64,000 bases of DNA from an uncultured Lachnospiraceae bacterium. GTDB taxonomy: Bacteria > Bacillota > Clostridia > Lachnospirales > Lachnospiraceae. The notes below the pieces were generated by a model, which saw only the letters and a program-made list of their open reading frames with translations, did not search any database and was not told where the DNA came from. The DNA lies in NCBI GenBank assembly GCA_934317845.1, contig CAKRES010000001.1, forward strand, positions 226,498 to 290,497. Reading direction: 5' to 3'. Within the stretch, counting starts at the first letter, position 1. Each line of letters opens with the position of its first letter. This document shows, in pieces, positions 1 to 8,643 of this stretch. The position numbers and the translations under genes are program-made.

Positions 1-452
1 AACTTATTTCTTTCCAACAATTTTTTACTGATCGCTATTTCATTTTTCCTTTGCGGCAGCGTTCCTTCGTATTTCTGCATGATACGCATCTTGAATGCCT
101 GCTTGTTTAAATACTTCAGTTCTCCATACTGGTAGATCTCACTTGCATCGGAAGAAATCTGATAGGATGTTACCGCATCCTCAGATATGGAGTCCTGCTC
201 AATCCCAACTTCGTCCAGACGATCATCCTGTTCCAACTGTTTGCTGGTCTTTTGAGGAACACTCGTATAATAGCCATGATAACGTCCGTCATCAATGTAA
301 GATATTTCTGCAAAGAAATTCAAAAATGATGCCATGCAAAGAAACAAACCTGTGATCATGGCAACTGCTACTGTAATTCCGAGTATCGTAATGATCGTGC
401 GCCCTTTGTTGGCTTTTAAATGACGAAGAGTAAGTGTATTTATCATATTCAT
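1..452 (-). CDS. ABC transporter permease, FtsX/MacB-like (partial, 3' end outside window)
   Basis: About 150 N-terminal residues are visible; the rest lies beyond position 1. The start is ATG at 452, one base after the ATPase stop codon and behind a GAGGTG ribosome binding site, so the two are translationally coupled. The protein opens with a short basic segment (LTLRHLKANKGRT) and one membrane helix at roughly residues 19-40, followed directly by an extracytoplasmic region rich in polar residues. A large external domain straight after helix 1 is the MacB/FtsX arrangement, not the BceB arrangement where the big loop lies between later helices. It probably works with the ATPase at 454-1131 to move or sense a lipid, lipoprotein or peptide. 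Confidence 0.8.
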   Translation of the reverse strand, partial: MNMINTLTLRHLKANKGRTIITILGITVAVAMITGLFLCMASFLNFFAEISYIDDGRYHGYYTSVPQKTSKQLEQDDRLDEVGIEQDSISEDAVTSYQISSDASEIYQYGELKYLNKQAFKMRIMQKYEGTLPQRKNEIAISKKLLERNK

Positions 453-453
453 T

Positions 454-1131
454 TTAATTCACCTCGTCTTTCACGATCTTGCCATCGGTAATTGTGATCA
501 CGCGGTCTGCCGCTAAGGCAATCCGTTCATCATGGGTAATGATGATCACGGTCTGATGGTGTTCTTTGTTAAAATGACGCAGCAGCGAAACGATCTCCTT
601 GCTGTTTTCCGAATCCAGATTTCCGGTTGGCTCATCTGCCAGCAACAGCGCAGGATGATTGACGAGCGCGCGTCCGATCGATACTCTTTGCTGCTGACCA
701 CCAGACAACTGGTTTGGCAGATGATTGAGACGTTTGTCCAGTCCTAATACATTGACCAGATGCGTGATCTCGCCCTTGTTGATCTTTTTTCCGTCCAGAG
801 ATAATGGCAGTGTCATATTTTCCTCTACAGTAAGAATCGGGATCAGATTATAAAACTGGTAGATCAGACCAATCTGCCGTCTCCTGAAAATAGCAAGTGC
901 GGTTTCATCCAGCGTGGAAATATCTGTTCCTTCAATCACAACATTTCCACTTGTCGGGGTATCTACTCCACCTAATATATGAAGCAGCGTGGATTTGCCG
1001 GAGCCACTTGGTCCTACGATCGCAACAAATTCTCCTTTCTCCACAGAAAAGGAAACGTTTGCAAGTGCCGTAACCTCCGTATCTCCTTTTCCATAAACCT
1101 TTGATAAATTTTTCACCTCTAAAATATTCAT
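454..1131 (-). CDS. ABC transporter ATP-binding protein (MacB/LolD/BceA type)
   Basis: Cytoplasmic ATPase of 225 residues. Walker A GPSGSGKST lies at 40-48, the Q-loop at about 92, the signature LSGGQQQ from residue 142, Walker B LLLADEP at about 162-168, and the switch histidine at 200. The length and the EPTGNLDS context are typical of ATPases that pair with FtsX-fold permeases. An upstream in-frame ATG at 1179 exists, but ATG 1131 has the AAGGA ribosome binding site at the right distance. It is followed by its permease and preceded by the regulator/kinase pair, which suggests that pair controls it. The substrate cannot be told from sequence; peptide antibiotic defence or lipoprotein handling are both possible. 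Confidence 0.9.
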   Translation of the reverse strand: MNILEVKNLSKVYGKGDTEVTALANVSFSVEKGEFVAIVGPSGSGKSTLLHILGGVDTPTSGNVVIEGTDISTLDETALAIFRRRQIGLIYQFYNLIPILTVEENMTLPLSLDGKKINKGEITHLVNVLGLDKRLNHLPNQLSGGQQQRVSIGRALVNHPALLLADEPTGNLDSENSKEIVSLLRHFNKEHHQTVIIITHDERIALAADRVITITDGKIVKDEVN

Positions 1132-1164
1132 GTTGGTCATCCTTTCTTTTCTTAACTTGAATTT

Positions 1165-1217
1165 AGTATATCCTGTCAAGATGACACACCGGTGACTTTA
1201 AAATGACAGTTTTGTCA
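1165..1217 (-). promoter_or_regulatory. Candidate operator and promoter of the ABC transporter genes
   Basis: Between kinase and ATPase there is a palindrome TGACAGTTTTGTCA at 1204-1217, which fits the TNACA-N4-TGTNA pattern of BceR-type regulator sites. A second palindrome, TGTCAAGATGACA, lies at 1174-1186. A -10 like hexamer TATACT (minus strand, 1170-1165) follows without a good -35, as expected of an activated promoter. That the neighbouring response regulator binds here is inference. Confidence 0.5.
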
Positions 1218-1227
1218 CTTCCCATAG

Positions 1228-2226
1228 CTAAATGATCGTATTATAAAAACGCAGTGAAAAGCAGGAGCCTTTTCCTACCTCACTCTCTACCAGAATCGTT
1301 CCCTTCTGTTTCTTCATGATCGTCATGGCAAGCGACAGCCCAATTCCCACACTTTCCTTTGACGCATGCCTGCCATGATAGAATCGTTCAAAAATGTGCC
1401 TGATGTCCTCCGGGGCAATTCCAATCCCGGTATCCCTGATATGGATCTCATCGTATATTTTCGTATGGAAGCTTGTAATGGTTAAACATCCTCCATCTTC
1501 CATATGCTCCAGGCAATTTTTGATCACGTTGCTGATCGCTTCCACCGTCCACATCTGATCGACGATAAGCACTTCCTCTCCCACCTCATTTTTCAGTGTA
1601 ATATTTTTCAGATCCATCGGAATCAGAAATGGTTTCAACCCCGCTTCCACTAATTTCCGGACACTACATTCCTTTTTGGTAAATGCTACTGTATCCGCAT
1701 CAAATTTTGAGATTTTTAACAGATTGGCGATCAGCCAGCTCATCTTTTCCAACTGGCTTTCCAGCGTATCAACATACTGTGCCTGCCGATCCTTTAGTGG
1801 CTCTGCCGCCAGAAGATCGGTTGTGACAAACATGGATGTGAGCGGCGTTTTTAATTGATGGGAAATATCTGCAAGAAATTCAGATAACAGATTTTTGTCT
1901 TTTTCAAGCTGCTCCTTCTGACTTTGCAATGTTACGATCACCTTATAAAGATTATTTTTCAGGATGGAAAGCTCTCCTTCAGTATTTTCATCTACCTTAA
2001 GATCATAATTGCCACTTACTACCTGGGATAAATAGGAATTTAAACTTTGGAGCTTTTGATAACGGTATACACTCACCAGATAAAATAACAGCAGCAGCAA
2101 GCCTGCGTTGACCAGCAGGATCACTACCGCATAAGAAGGGAGCGCATAGATCAGACAGGCACAAAGAAATGTGATCCCCACGCCAAGAAACAAGGCATAC
2201 CGGATCTCCTTATTTCTACTCAGCAA
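1228..2226 (-). CDS. Sensor histidine kinase with very short extracytoplasmic loop
   Basis: About 332 residues. Two membrane helices (about 11-30 and 33-53) are separated by only a few residues, so there is no real external sensor domain. This matches intramembrane-sensing kinases (BceS-like) that read the state of an ABC transporter. A linker helix is followed by the H-box with the phosphoacceptor in ADISHQLKTP (His at about 123), an N-box (ISNVIKNCLEH) and the G-box DTGIGI. The chosen start is TTG at 2226, seven bases after AAGGGGG; this overlaps the regulator gene by 11 bases. A start at 2277 would overlap further with no better ribosome site. It should phosphorylate the regulator encoded just upstream. 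Confidence 0.87.
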   Translation of the reverse strand: MLSRNKEIRYALFLGVGITFLCACLIYALPSYAVVILLVNAGLLLLLFYLVSVYRYQKLQSLNSYLSQVVSGNYDLKVDENTEGELSILKNNLYKVIVTLQSQKEQLEKDKNLLSEFLADISHQLKTPLTSMFVTTDLLAAEPLKDRQAQYVDTLESQLEKMSWLIANLLKISKFDADTVAFTKKECSVRKLVEAGLKPFLIPMDLKNITLKNEVGEEVLIVDQMWTVEAISNVIKNCLEHMEDGGCLTITSFHTKIYDEIHIRDTGIGIAPEDIRHIFERFYHGRHASKESVGIGLSLAMTIMKKQKGTILVESEVGKGSCFSLRFYNTII

Positions 2227-2884
2227 GTGTATACCCCCTTCCGCGAACCGTTCTGATATAGGTTTCGTCAGTATCATTTAATTTGGCACGAAGTCGTTTG
2301 ATATAGACCGTCAAGGTATTATCGTTGACAAAATCACCGTCCACATCCCATAGATTTTCCAGCAAATTATTTCTTGAGAGAACAATCCCCTTATTCTGCA
2401 ATAGTACCAGAAGCAGACGGTATTCCATGGCGGTTAATAAGATCTCCTCCTGCCCCAAAAAGACCTTTGCCTCTTTCGTAAGCACCTTCAGATCTTTAAA
2501 CACGATCATACCGCTCGCATCCTCCCGGTGATACCGCCGCAGCACTGTTTTGACACGCGCCAGCAATTCCTTTAACCGGAACGGCTTATAAATGTAATCA
2601 TCTGCGCCAAGCTCCAGTCCCATGACAACGTTGATCTCATCATCAAAAGCAGTCAGAAAAATCACCGGCACATCAAATCTGCTTTTCACCTGCTTGCAGA
2701 TATCATAACCGGAACCGTCCGGCAGCGTCAGATCGAGCAGATACAGATCAAAAGAATCCCGTTCCATGCAAGAATAGGCTTCCTTTACCGTGTGAGAGAT
2801 CACTGTCTCATAGCCCTCCTGCTCCAAAGAATAAGCAAGTCCCGCAGCAATTACCTCTTCATCCTCAACAACTAATATTTTCAA
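2216..2884 (-). CDS. Response regulator, OmpR/PhoB family
   Basis: The 222-residue protein has a receiver domain (acidic pocket EDE at 7-9, phosphoacceptor Asp51 in LLDLTLPDG, conserved Lys in DDYIYKPF) and a C-terminal winged helix ending in VRGRGYTL, the usual OmpR-type signature. The start codon is TTG, eight bases after AGGAG. It heads the operon regulator-kinase-ATPase-permease. The likely target is the palindromic site between kinase and ATPase genes; this is inferred from position and motif only. Confidence 0.9.
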   Translation of the reverse strand: MKILVVEDEEVIAAGLAYSLEQEGYETVISHTVKEAYSCMERDSFDLYLLDLTLPDGSGYDICKQVKSRFDVPVIFLTAFDDEINVVMGLELGADDYIYKPFRLKELLARVKTVLRRYHREDASGMIVFKDLKVLTKEAKVFLGQEEILLTAMEYRLLLVLLQNKGIVLSRNNLLENLWDVDGDFVNDNTLTVYIKRLRAKLNDTDETYIRTVRGRGYTLAE

Positions 2885-2930
2885 TCCAATGTCTCCTTTT
2901 CTTCGTCACAAAACTTCCTATGCCCTGATG

Positions 2931-2976
2931 CAAAAGAACTGGTAATCTGACACGCTTTGCCAAATTCCAGTTCTTT
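2931..2976 (-). terminator. Intrinsic terminator of the AAA+ ATPase gene
   Basis: A 10-bp stem AAAGAACTGG (2933-2942) pairs with CCAGTTCTTT (2967-2976), and on the minus strand it runs into TTCTTTTG. It lies between the stop of the AAA+ gene and the start of the response regulator, which makes the latter a separate transcription unit. Confidence 0.65.
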
Positions 2977-2990
2977 CTCCTCAACTACTG

Positions 2991-4478
2991 TTACCCAAGC
3001 AATTCCCGGATCATCTTTGCATCGTATGTTACACAAGTCATTTTCTCCGCCTCGATCCGATATAATGCATTCGCCGCGATATGCTCCGCCGCCTGCTCAA
3101 TATCACGGATTCCGGAAGTATCCTTAAAGATCTCCATAATGGCATCCAATGCCTCCTTTGTAATGATGATCTCCTCACTGCGAAGACCGATTCTTTTTAA
3201 TACCTTTGGCATTGCAAATTTCGTGAAAATGACACATTTTTCCTCCATTGTATAATCCGGAAGCTCAATGACTGCAAATCTCGACATCAGCGGTGCACTG
3301 ATCATACTGCGATCATTGGCAGTTGCGATCGGATATACTCCGGTTGTCGGAATGTTACACTCAATATAGTTATCGGTAAACCCAAGATTATCAAGCAGTG
3401 TCAGTAAGACATCAGCCGGGTTTCCATTTCCTTTTCCGGCAGCCGCCTTATCAAGCTCATTGATGATAAACAAAAGGTTGGAGCTTTCTGCATTGGCAAA
3501 TGCTTCCATGATCAGTCCCGGTTTTGCATTTGCATAAATACGGGAGCTTCCGGTAAGCTGCTCCGGATCACTAATGGAGCTCATCTCTAAGGTTGTCCAT
3601 GACATTTTTAAGATTTTGGCAACCGCATATGCGATCTGTGATTTACCCGTTCCAGCAGGACCAATGATCAAAATTCCGTAAGCCGGAAGGGTGTGCGTCC
3701 GGTTGATCTGGATGATCGTCTCAATAATACGCTGCTTTACATTGTCTAATCCATATAATTCTTCATCTAAGATCCGTCTTGCTTCCACCGGATCAATTGG
3801 CTGGAATTCTGTATTTTTCCACTGAATATTCAGCATGATCGAAAGGGCACGCTGCGCATGACGCCGCTCCTCCGGAGTTACCTCGGAAGACTTCGCCACT
3901 GCAAGATTCCGTCTTGCCCATAACCGGATATTATCCGGGAGTGTGTTTCCGGCACACATCAGATAATCTGTGATACTCTGAATACTGGTCAGCTTCATAT
4001 CATCCGCATCTTCAATCTCATCCAGATCCACGGTTTCTTTGGATGGAGCATCACTTTGCAGCAAACGCTCGATCATAAACTGTAAAAATCCATTTTCTCC
4101 GGATAGCTTTGAACCACGAACTGCGACACCTGTCTCTAAGATTTTATATACGGCATAGCCCTCTTCTGTGCTCTGTCCTGACAGGCAGACCATGATCCGG
4201 TTTTCCCCCAGCCATTTCATCAGATTTTCAAAACGGGCATCTAACTTCTTAATGTCATGGGAAGACTCCTCACCCTCCTCATCATATACAAATGCTGTTC
4301 CTTTGGTAGGTGCCAGAAACATTCCGTTGGAATGGTGTGCCAGCTTTTTAGAAGCATCCTCTAAGATCATGATCGGATGGGTGGCATCTGAAATCTTCTC
4401 ACTCGTATATACTAATTCATAGGTTTTCTCTGCTTTTACTGTGTCTTTCTTTGTCTGGTTAAAATCAAATACAGCCAT
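2991..4478 (-). CDS. Lon-like AAA+ ATPase lacking the protease domain
   Basis: The protein has about 495 residues. The first ~230 are not recognised. From about 243 it matches the Lon ATPase module: LYGLDNVKQRI, Walker A GPAGTGKS (about 273-280), then SSRIYANAKPG, which corresponds to Lon's RRTYIGAMPG segment, a Walker B at about 337-343, a sensor-1 region TANDRS, an arginine-finger type SRF, and a lid domain. It stops after the lid, so the Lon Ser-Lys protease domain is absent. The Walker B reads FIINELDK, with Asn where Asp of DE is usual, which may weaken ATP hydrolysis. The start is at MAVFDF, six bases after AGGA; an in-frame codon 15 bases upstream is less well placed. It appears monocistronic. 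A remodelling or sensing role is possible but unproven. Confidence 0.75.
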   Translation of the reverse strand: MAVFDFNQTKKDTVKAEKTYELVYTSEKISDATHPIMILEDASKKLAHHSNGMFLAPTKGTAFVYDEEGEESSHDIKKLDARFENLMKWLGENRIMVCLSGQSTEEGYAVYKILETGVAVRGSKLSGENGFLQFMIERLLQSDAPSKETVDLDEIEDADDMKLTSIQSITDYLMCAGNTLPDNIRLWARRNLAVAKSSEVTPEERRHAQRALSIMLNIQWKNTEFQPIDPVEARRILDEELYGLDNVKQRIIETIIQINRTHTLPAYGILIIGPAGTGKSQIAYAVAKILKMSWTTLEMSSISDPEQLTGSSRIYANAKPGLIMEAFANAESSNLLFIINELDKAAAGKGNGNPADVLLTLLDNLGFTDNYIECNIPTTGVYPIATANDRSMISAPLMSRFAVIELPDYTMEEKCVIFTKFAMPKVLKRIGLRSEEIIITKEALDAIMEIFKDTSGIRDIEQAAEHIAANALYRIEAEKMTCVTYDAKMIRELLG

Positions 4479-4511
4479 CGTTTGTCCTCGCATTTCTATT
4501 ATTTCAACACT

Positions 4512-4520
4512 ATATTACCA
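4512..4520 (-). promoter_or_regulatory. Possible extended -10 promoter of the AAA+ gene
   Basis: On the minus strand TGG-TAATAT lies 34 bases before the AAA+ start codon. No good -35 element is seen, only TGTCAA further upstream. This is a weak call. Confidence 0.3.
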
Positions 4521-4591
4521 CATTTTTAATAGAATTGACATCCAAATATAAAAGACCGTCTATCTCCTCTACGTTGCTGCTGCGATTTTTC

Positions 4592-6991
4592 TTACTCCCG
4601 TCTGATCTGACCGAGCTTATGAAAGAATGTCTTTGCCACATCATCCTCTAACGTGATCTCCTCCGGCATCACCTCGATCAGCCTTTTGTTTGGGGTATAT
4701 TGATAATTGCTCTTTAACACCTGTACATCCAGACCATTTTCCTGCCAGAATGTAAGCAGAGCCTGCCGGCACGCATCCTGCTCCATCAGTATCTTCACCG
4801 TGGAATTCAGACCATACGAATACGGAGACTCCTGAGAAAGATAGAACGTCTTTTTGACGATCACATCCTCTTTTCGGCTGGAGGTTGCAAGAAACAGATC
4901 ATAATATCCTTCCTCTGCGATCCACATCTCATAATCCGGATCATAGGAAACCAGATCCTTTTTGGAAATACAAAAGGTTACCATTTTTTCTTCTCCCGGC
5001 AGCAGCCACACCTTTTCAAAAGCCTTCAATTCCTTCACTGGCTTTGGCAGAGTGCTGACATGATCAGACACATAAAGCTGCACAACCTCTGCTCCCCTAA
5101 CCGTTCCGGTATTTGTAACCGTGATGGAAATGGTAACATTCTCCTGCATTTCCGTAGCAGAGAGCTTACAGTCCGAAAAAGAAAATGTCGTATAGGAGCA
5201 GCCATAGCCAAAGGCATATGCCGGAGCAATTCCCTTTTTATCATAATAGCGGTAGCCAACATAGATACCTTCTCCGTAATTCACCTCATAGCCATCTCCC
5301 GGAAAGTTAAGAAATGTCGGAGTATCGCGGTATGTTTTTGGAAACGTAAGCGGCAGTTTCCCAGATGGGCAGCATTTTCCACTCATTAGATCCACCAGCG
5401 CATGTGCGCCTTCCATTCCCGGAAGAAATACGCAAAAGATTGCATCCAGCAGTTCTTCATATGCTGCCGTTTCCACCGGACCACATGTATTTAAAACAAG
5501 ACTGATCCTTGTCTGCTCTGGTCTACATTCCTTTAACATCTGAAGCAGTTTCCGATCCTCCTTTGGCAAAAGCAGATTATTGCGGTCATTTCCCTCCATT
5601 CCCGGAACCGTGCTGACCACAATAATATGAGAAAAGGAACGTGTTTGCAAAAGGGCGGCTGCACTTTTTGTATCCTCCGCAGCTATAATCCGATCCGCAC
5701 CAAACGAAGCCTTCAGGCAGGTAAGAAGATCTGTATTCCGATTTGTTGTAATTCCGGCACTTCCACTTCCGCAGCTCAAAAAGCCTTTCACACCACTACC
5801 AGCAACCAGGATCGGTGCGGTCAGCTCCTCACAGATTGGAAACGTATGCCGTTCATTTTTTAATAAAACGATCCCCTCTGCCGCAGCATCATAGCAGGCT
5901 TTGGTTGTCTTCTCAACAAGTGCCGCATCATCGCGGGACACATCATAGCAAGGCTGATCTGCCTGATCTTTACAGTAGGAAATGATGGAAAGTACAGCAA
6001 GCACTGCCCGGTTCAGACTATCCATGGTAAGATCTCCCGCTTTCACCGCCTCAATGATCGCATCAGGAGAAATCGGCCCCGGCATCGCCACATCATTTCC
6101 AGCCGCAATTGCTTCCACCGGATGGTATACGGCCCCCCAATCAGAAACCACCATACCGCCAAAGCCCCATTCCTGCCGCAGCTTTTCTGTCAAAAGCCAA
6201 TGATTCTCCGAACAGGCAACTTTATTGATACGGTTATACGCACTCATGACCGTTTGCACATGTCCTTCCTTGACACAAGCTTTAAATCCCGGAAAATATA
6301 TCTCTTCCAGTGCACGGCGTGAAATCGTTTCATTGATTCCTACACGATTGGTTTCCTGATTGTTTGCAGCAAAATGCTTGACATTTGCTGCGACTCCATA
6401 TTTCTGTACTCCTTTTACCAGTTGCGGTGCAAGTTCCGCTACCACGCAGGGATCTTCGGAATAACCTTCAAACAAACGTCCCGCAAGTGGATCACGATGA
6501 ATATTCACATTGGGAGTACCAAGCAAAATATCCACCCCGAAGCGGCTCGCTTCTTCGCCAAGAGCCTCTCCCACCTTTTCTACCACCTCTTTATGAAACG
6601 TTGCGCCAAGAAGAATCCCCGGCGGATAACAGGCCGGGGCATACGCACTGCCTACCTGTTTTTGCAGCTTTTCTTTGATCCAATGATAGAGGGGAAGCTC
6701 CTCCTCAGAAAGTTTTTCGGGAGTGTAAAAATAATCGATCACGTGCACCAGTGCAGAATCTCCCGTCATTCCATTGGTACTCTTGTCAGTCTGTTCTCTG
6801 CGTGAAACATAATCTCCAAATAACTGTTCAAAATTGATCCCGGTTCCTCCATCTAACAACTGCAGTCTCGGAATCTTCAATCTCTCATTTTCTGCCATTC
6901 CAAAAAAAGTGGCACCGTTTACCAGTGTCGCTTTTTCTTCCAATGTCATCTGGTGTAATAATTCTTCCTGTTCTTCTCTACTCCAAAGCAT
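4592..6991 (-). CDS. Glycoside hydrolase family 3 protein (beta-glucosidase type)
   Basis: The protein has 799 residues and no signal peptide, so it should act in the cytoplasm on imported oligosaccharides. The GH3 N-terminal barrel carries the substrate-binding KHFAANNQE (about 205-213) and the nucleophile Asp284 in VVSDWGA. The C-terminal sandwich domain (about 370-590) is followed by a fibronectin-III-like domain (about 620-690) and a ~90-residue tail. The family releases beta-linked glucose or xylose from non-reducing ends; the exact sugar cannot be read from the sequence. A long insertion is present at about 55-115. It lies 72 bases downstream of a small gene on the same strand and may share its transcript. 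Confidence 0.88.
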   Translation of the reverse strand: MLWSREEQEELLHQMTLEEKATLVNGATFFGMAENERLKIPRLQLLDGGTGINFEQLFGDYVSRREQTDKSTNGMTGDSALVHVIDYFYTPEKLSEEELPLYHWIKEKLQKQVGSAYAPACYPPGILLGATFHKEVVEKVGEALGEEASRFGVDILLGTPNVNIHRDPLAGRLFEGYSEDPCVVAELAPQLVKGVQKYGVAANVKHFAANNQETNRVGINETISRRALEEIYFPGFKACVKEGHVQTVMSAYNRINKVACSENHWLLTEKLRQEWGFGGMVVSDWGAVYHPVEAIAAGNDVAMPGPISPDAIIEAVKAGDLTMDSLNRAVLAVLSIISYCKDQADQPCYDVSRDDAALVEKTTKACYDAAAEGIVLLKNERHTFPICEELTAPILVAGSGVKGFLSCGSGSAGITTNRNTDLLTCLKASFGADRIIAAEDTKSAAALLQTRSFSHIIVVSTVPGMEGNDRNNLLLPKEDRKLLQMLKECRPEQTRISLVLNTCGPVETAAYEELLDAIFCVFLPGMEGAHALVDLMSGKCCPSGKLPLTFPKTYRDTPTFLNFPGDGYEVNYGEGIYVGYRYYDKKGIAPAYAFGYGCSYTTFSFSDCKLSATEMQENVTISITVTNTGTVRGAEVVQLYVSDHVSTLPKPVKELKAFEKVWLLPGEEKMVTFCISKKDLVSYDPDYEMWIAEEGYYDLFLATSSRKEDVIVKKTFYLSQESPYSYGLNSTVKILMEQDACRQALLTFWQENGLDVQVLKSNYQYTPNKRLIEVMPEEITLEDDVAKTFFHKLGQIRRE

Positions 6992-7063
6992 GCGCTCCTC
7001 CTTTTCGTCTATGAAAAAAGAGCAAATGTACCAAATGATACATTCGCAGCTTCTTTCTACCCA

Positions 7064-7267
7064 TTATCCAATTGCAATACGAATCTTTAATACATCCCCT
7101 TCTGCCAGTAACCCGTTTACTTTAAAATTGCGATATCCCTCTGGGATTTCTCTGGAAATCCCTTTAAATGCAACCTGTTTGGAAAAGCTGACCAGATAAA
7201 GCTCTACCTCTTGGGAAACGGAAATGATCCCTGTTGCAAGCAGCTCTCCTAATTCAATTTTAGCCAT
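7064..7267 (-). CDS. Small conserved-looking protein of unknown function
   Basis: This 67-residue reading frame has a clear TAGGAGG ribosome binding site eight bases before ATG. It has no membrane helix and alternates hydrophobic and charged residues, which suggests a small beta-rich fold (ELYLVSFSKQVAFKG, DVLKIRIAIG). I do not recognise the family. It precedes the GH3 gene on the same strand. It could be a short peptide of that operon or an independent gene. Confidence 0.55.
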   Translation of the reverse strand: MAKIELGELLATGIISVSQEVELYLVSFSKQVAFKGISREIPEGYRNFKVNGLLAEGDVLKIRIAIG

Positions 7268-7339
7268 CGTGTGTTCCTCCTAAGCCTTTTCTCTTCGTGC
7301 AATATGTACAGAAACACCCCTTTTCCTCTCCCAGTTATT

Positions 7340-7348
7340 ATTATAATA
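7340..7348 (-). promoter_or_regulatory. Possible -10 element upstream of the 67-residue gene
   Basis: A consensus TATAAT lies on the minus strand at 7345-7340, 73 bases before the small gene's ATG and past the tsf terminator. No convincing -35 element was found. Confidence 0.35.
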
Positions 7349-7405
7349 ACACAAAAGAAAGCGGAAAGAAACCTTTATTTTTAGGTTGAATTGGGAAGAA
7401 AACAT

Positions 7406-7444
7406 ATAAAAACCCCTTCCTACATAAATCTGTAGAAAGGGGTT
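7406..7444 (-). terminator. Intrinsic terminator after tsf
   Basis: A 14-15 bp stem with one mismatch (AACCCCTTCCTACA at 7411-7424 against TGTAGAAAGGGGTT at 7431-7444) closes a six-base loop. On the minus strand it is followed by TTTATAT. It ends the rpsB-tsf transcript. Confidence 0.85.
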
Positions 7445-7526
7445 CTAATTTCTATAAACTGTATGGAACTTATGACCATCGATTTACTAAACGCAAACTG
7501 CGCTATCGCTTGTTTTCGTTAAGTGA

Positions 7527-8612
7527 TTATGCCATCTGAGCTGCTACTTCTGCTGCGAAGTCTTCGTTCTTCTTCTCCATTCCTTCGCCTACTTCAAAAC
7601 GAACGAACTTAGCTACCTTAAGTGCCTTATTTACTGACTCAAGATATTTTGCTACAGACTGCTTACCGTCTTCTGCCTTAACGTATGTCTGATCCATTAA
7701 GCTGATCTCTTTTACATGCTTAGAGATACGTCCCTCTACAAGACCGTTAAAGATCTTGTTATCAACGATGGATGCTTTCTCAGACATAGCAACTTCTGCT
7801 AATGTTGCTTTAGACTCATCTGAAAGGAAGTTTGGAAGATAGTTCATATTGCTCTTCTTCTCTTCGTAAATAGCGATCTCTTCATCGCTCCATTTCTTCT
7901 CATTTACAACCTTGTCAAGTAATCCCTGTAATACTGGTTTTGGAAGTGAGAATGGATCGTTTAATGCGCTGTCGATCGTGATCTCTTTTAATTTAGCCAT
8001 ATCATCTGCAGAAATATCTGCTCTGCAGATATACTGTGGATTCATAGCAGCAATCTGCATTGCTACGTTAGAAAGTGCCTCTTTTGCAGCATCATCTGCA
8101 GCACCCTCACCTGCAACTAATACACCGATACGTCCGCCACCGTGTAAGTAAGAAACTACACAGTCACCAGTTACCTTCTCAAATCTACGGAAAGATAATT
8201 TCTCACCGATCGTTGCTGTCTTCTCAACAAGAGTATCTTTTAAACCGTTCTCGCCAAGTAATGCTTCTACATCTTCTCCGTTGTTGCCACCGTTGAAAGA
8301 AGAAGCAAGTGCCTGATCTGCGATCTCCTGTACAAATGTCTGGAATACTTCATTTTTAGCAACGAAGTCTGTCTCAGAGTTCACTTCTACGACAACACCT
8401 GTCTTAGAATCTGCAGTGATTGCAGTTCTTGCAATACCCTCAGCAGCAATTCTGCTTGCCTTTTTCTCAGCTTTTGCAGCACCACTCTTACGAAGAGCAT
8501 CTACTGCAGCTTCCATATTACCATCACACTCTGTCAGTGCCTTTTTACAGTCCATCATACCAGCACCGGTCAGTTCTCTTAATTCTTTTACCTGTTTTGC
8601 CGAAATAGCCAT
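7527..8612 (-). CDS. tsf: Translation elongation factor Ts
   Basis: EF-Ts is the cytoplasmic guanine nucleotide exchange factor for EF-Tu. The N-terminal UBA-like region is clear (VKELRELTGAGMMDCKKAL), as are the core SETDFVA and LHGGGRIGVLV motifs. The start is MAISAKQ behind an ACGGAGG site; an earlier in-frame start at 8675 would overlap rpsB. At 361 residues it is longer than the ~280-300 usual in bacteria. The extra length falls in the C-terminal half, roughly residues 215-275, before the KIFNGLVEGRISK segment. It lies 31 bases downstream of rpsB, in the same operon. Confidence 0.95.
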   Translation of the reverse strand: MAISAKQVKELRELTGAGMMDCKKALTECDGNMEAAVDALRKSGAAKAEKKASRIAAEGIARTAITADSKTGVVVEVNSETDFVAKNEVFQTFVQEIADQALASSFNGGNNGEDVEALLGENGLKDTLVEKTATIGEKLSFRRFEKVTGDCVVSYLHGGGRIGVLVAGEGAADDAAKEALSNVAMQIAAMNPQYICRADISADDMAKLKEITIDSALNDPFSLPKPVLQGLLDKVVNEKKWSDEEIAIYEEKKSNMNYLPNFLSDESKATLAEVAMSEKASIVDNKIFNGLVEGRISKHVKEISLMDQTYVKAEDGKQSVAKYLESVNKALKVAKFVRFEVGEGMEKKNEDFAAEVAAQMA

Positions 8613-8643
8613 TATATAAAACCTCCGTTTATTCTGTCTTTGA

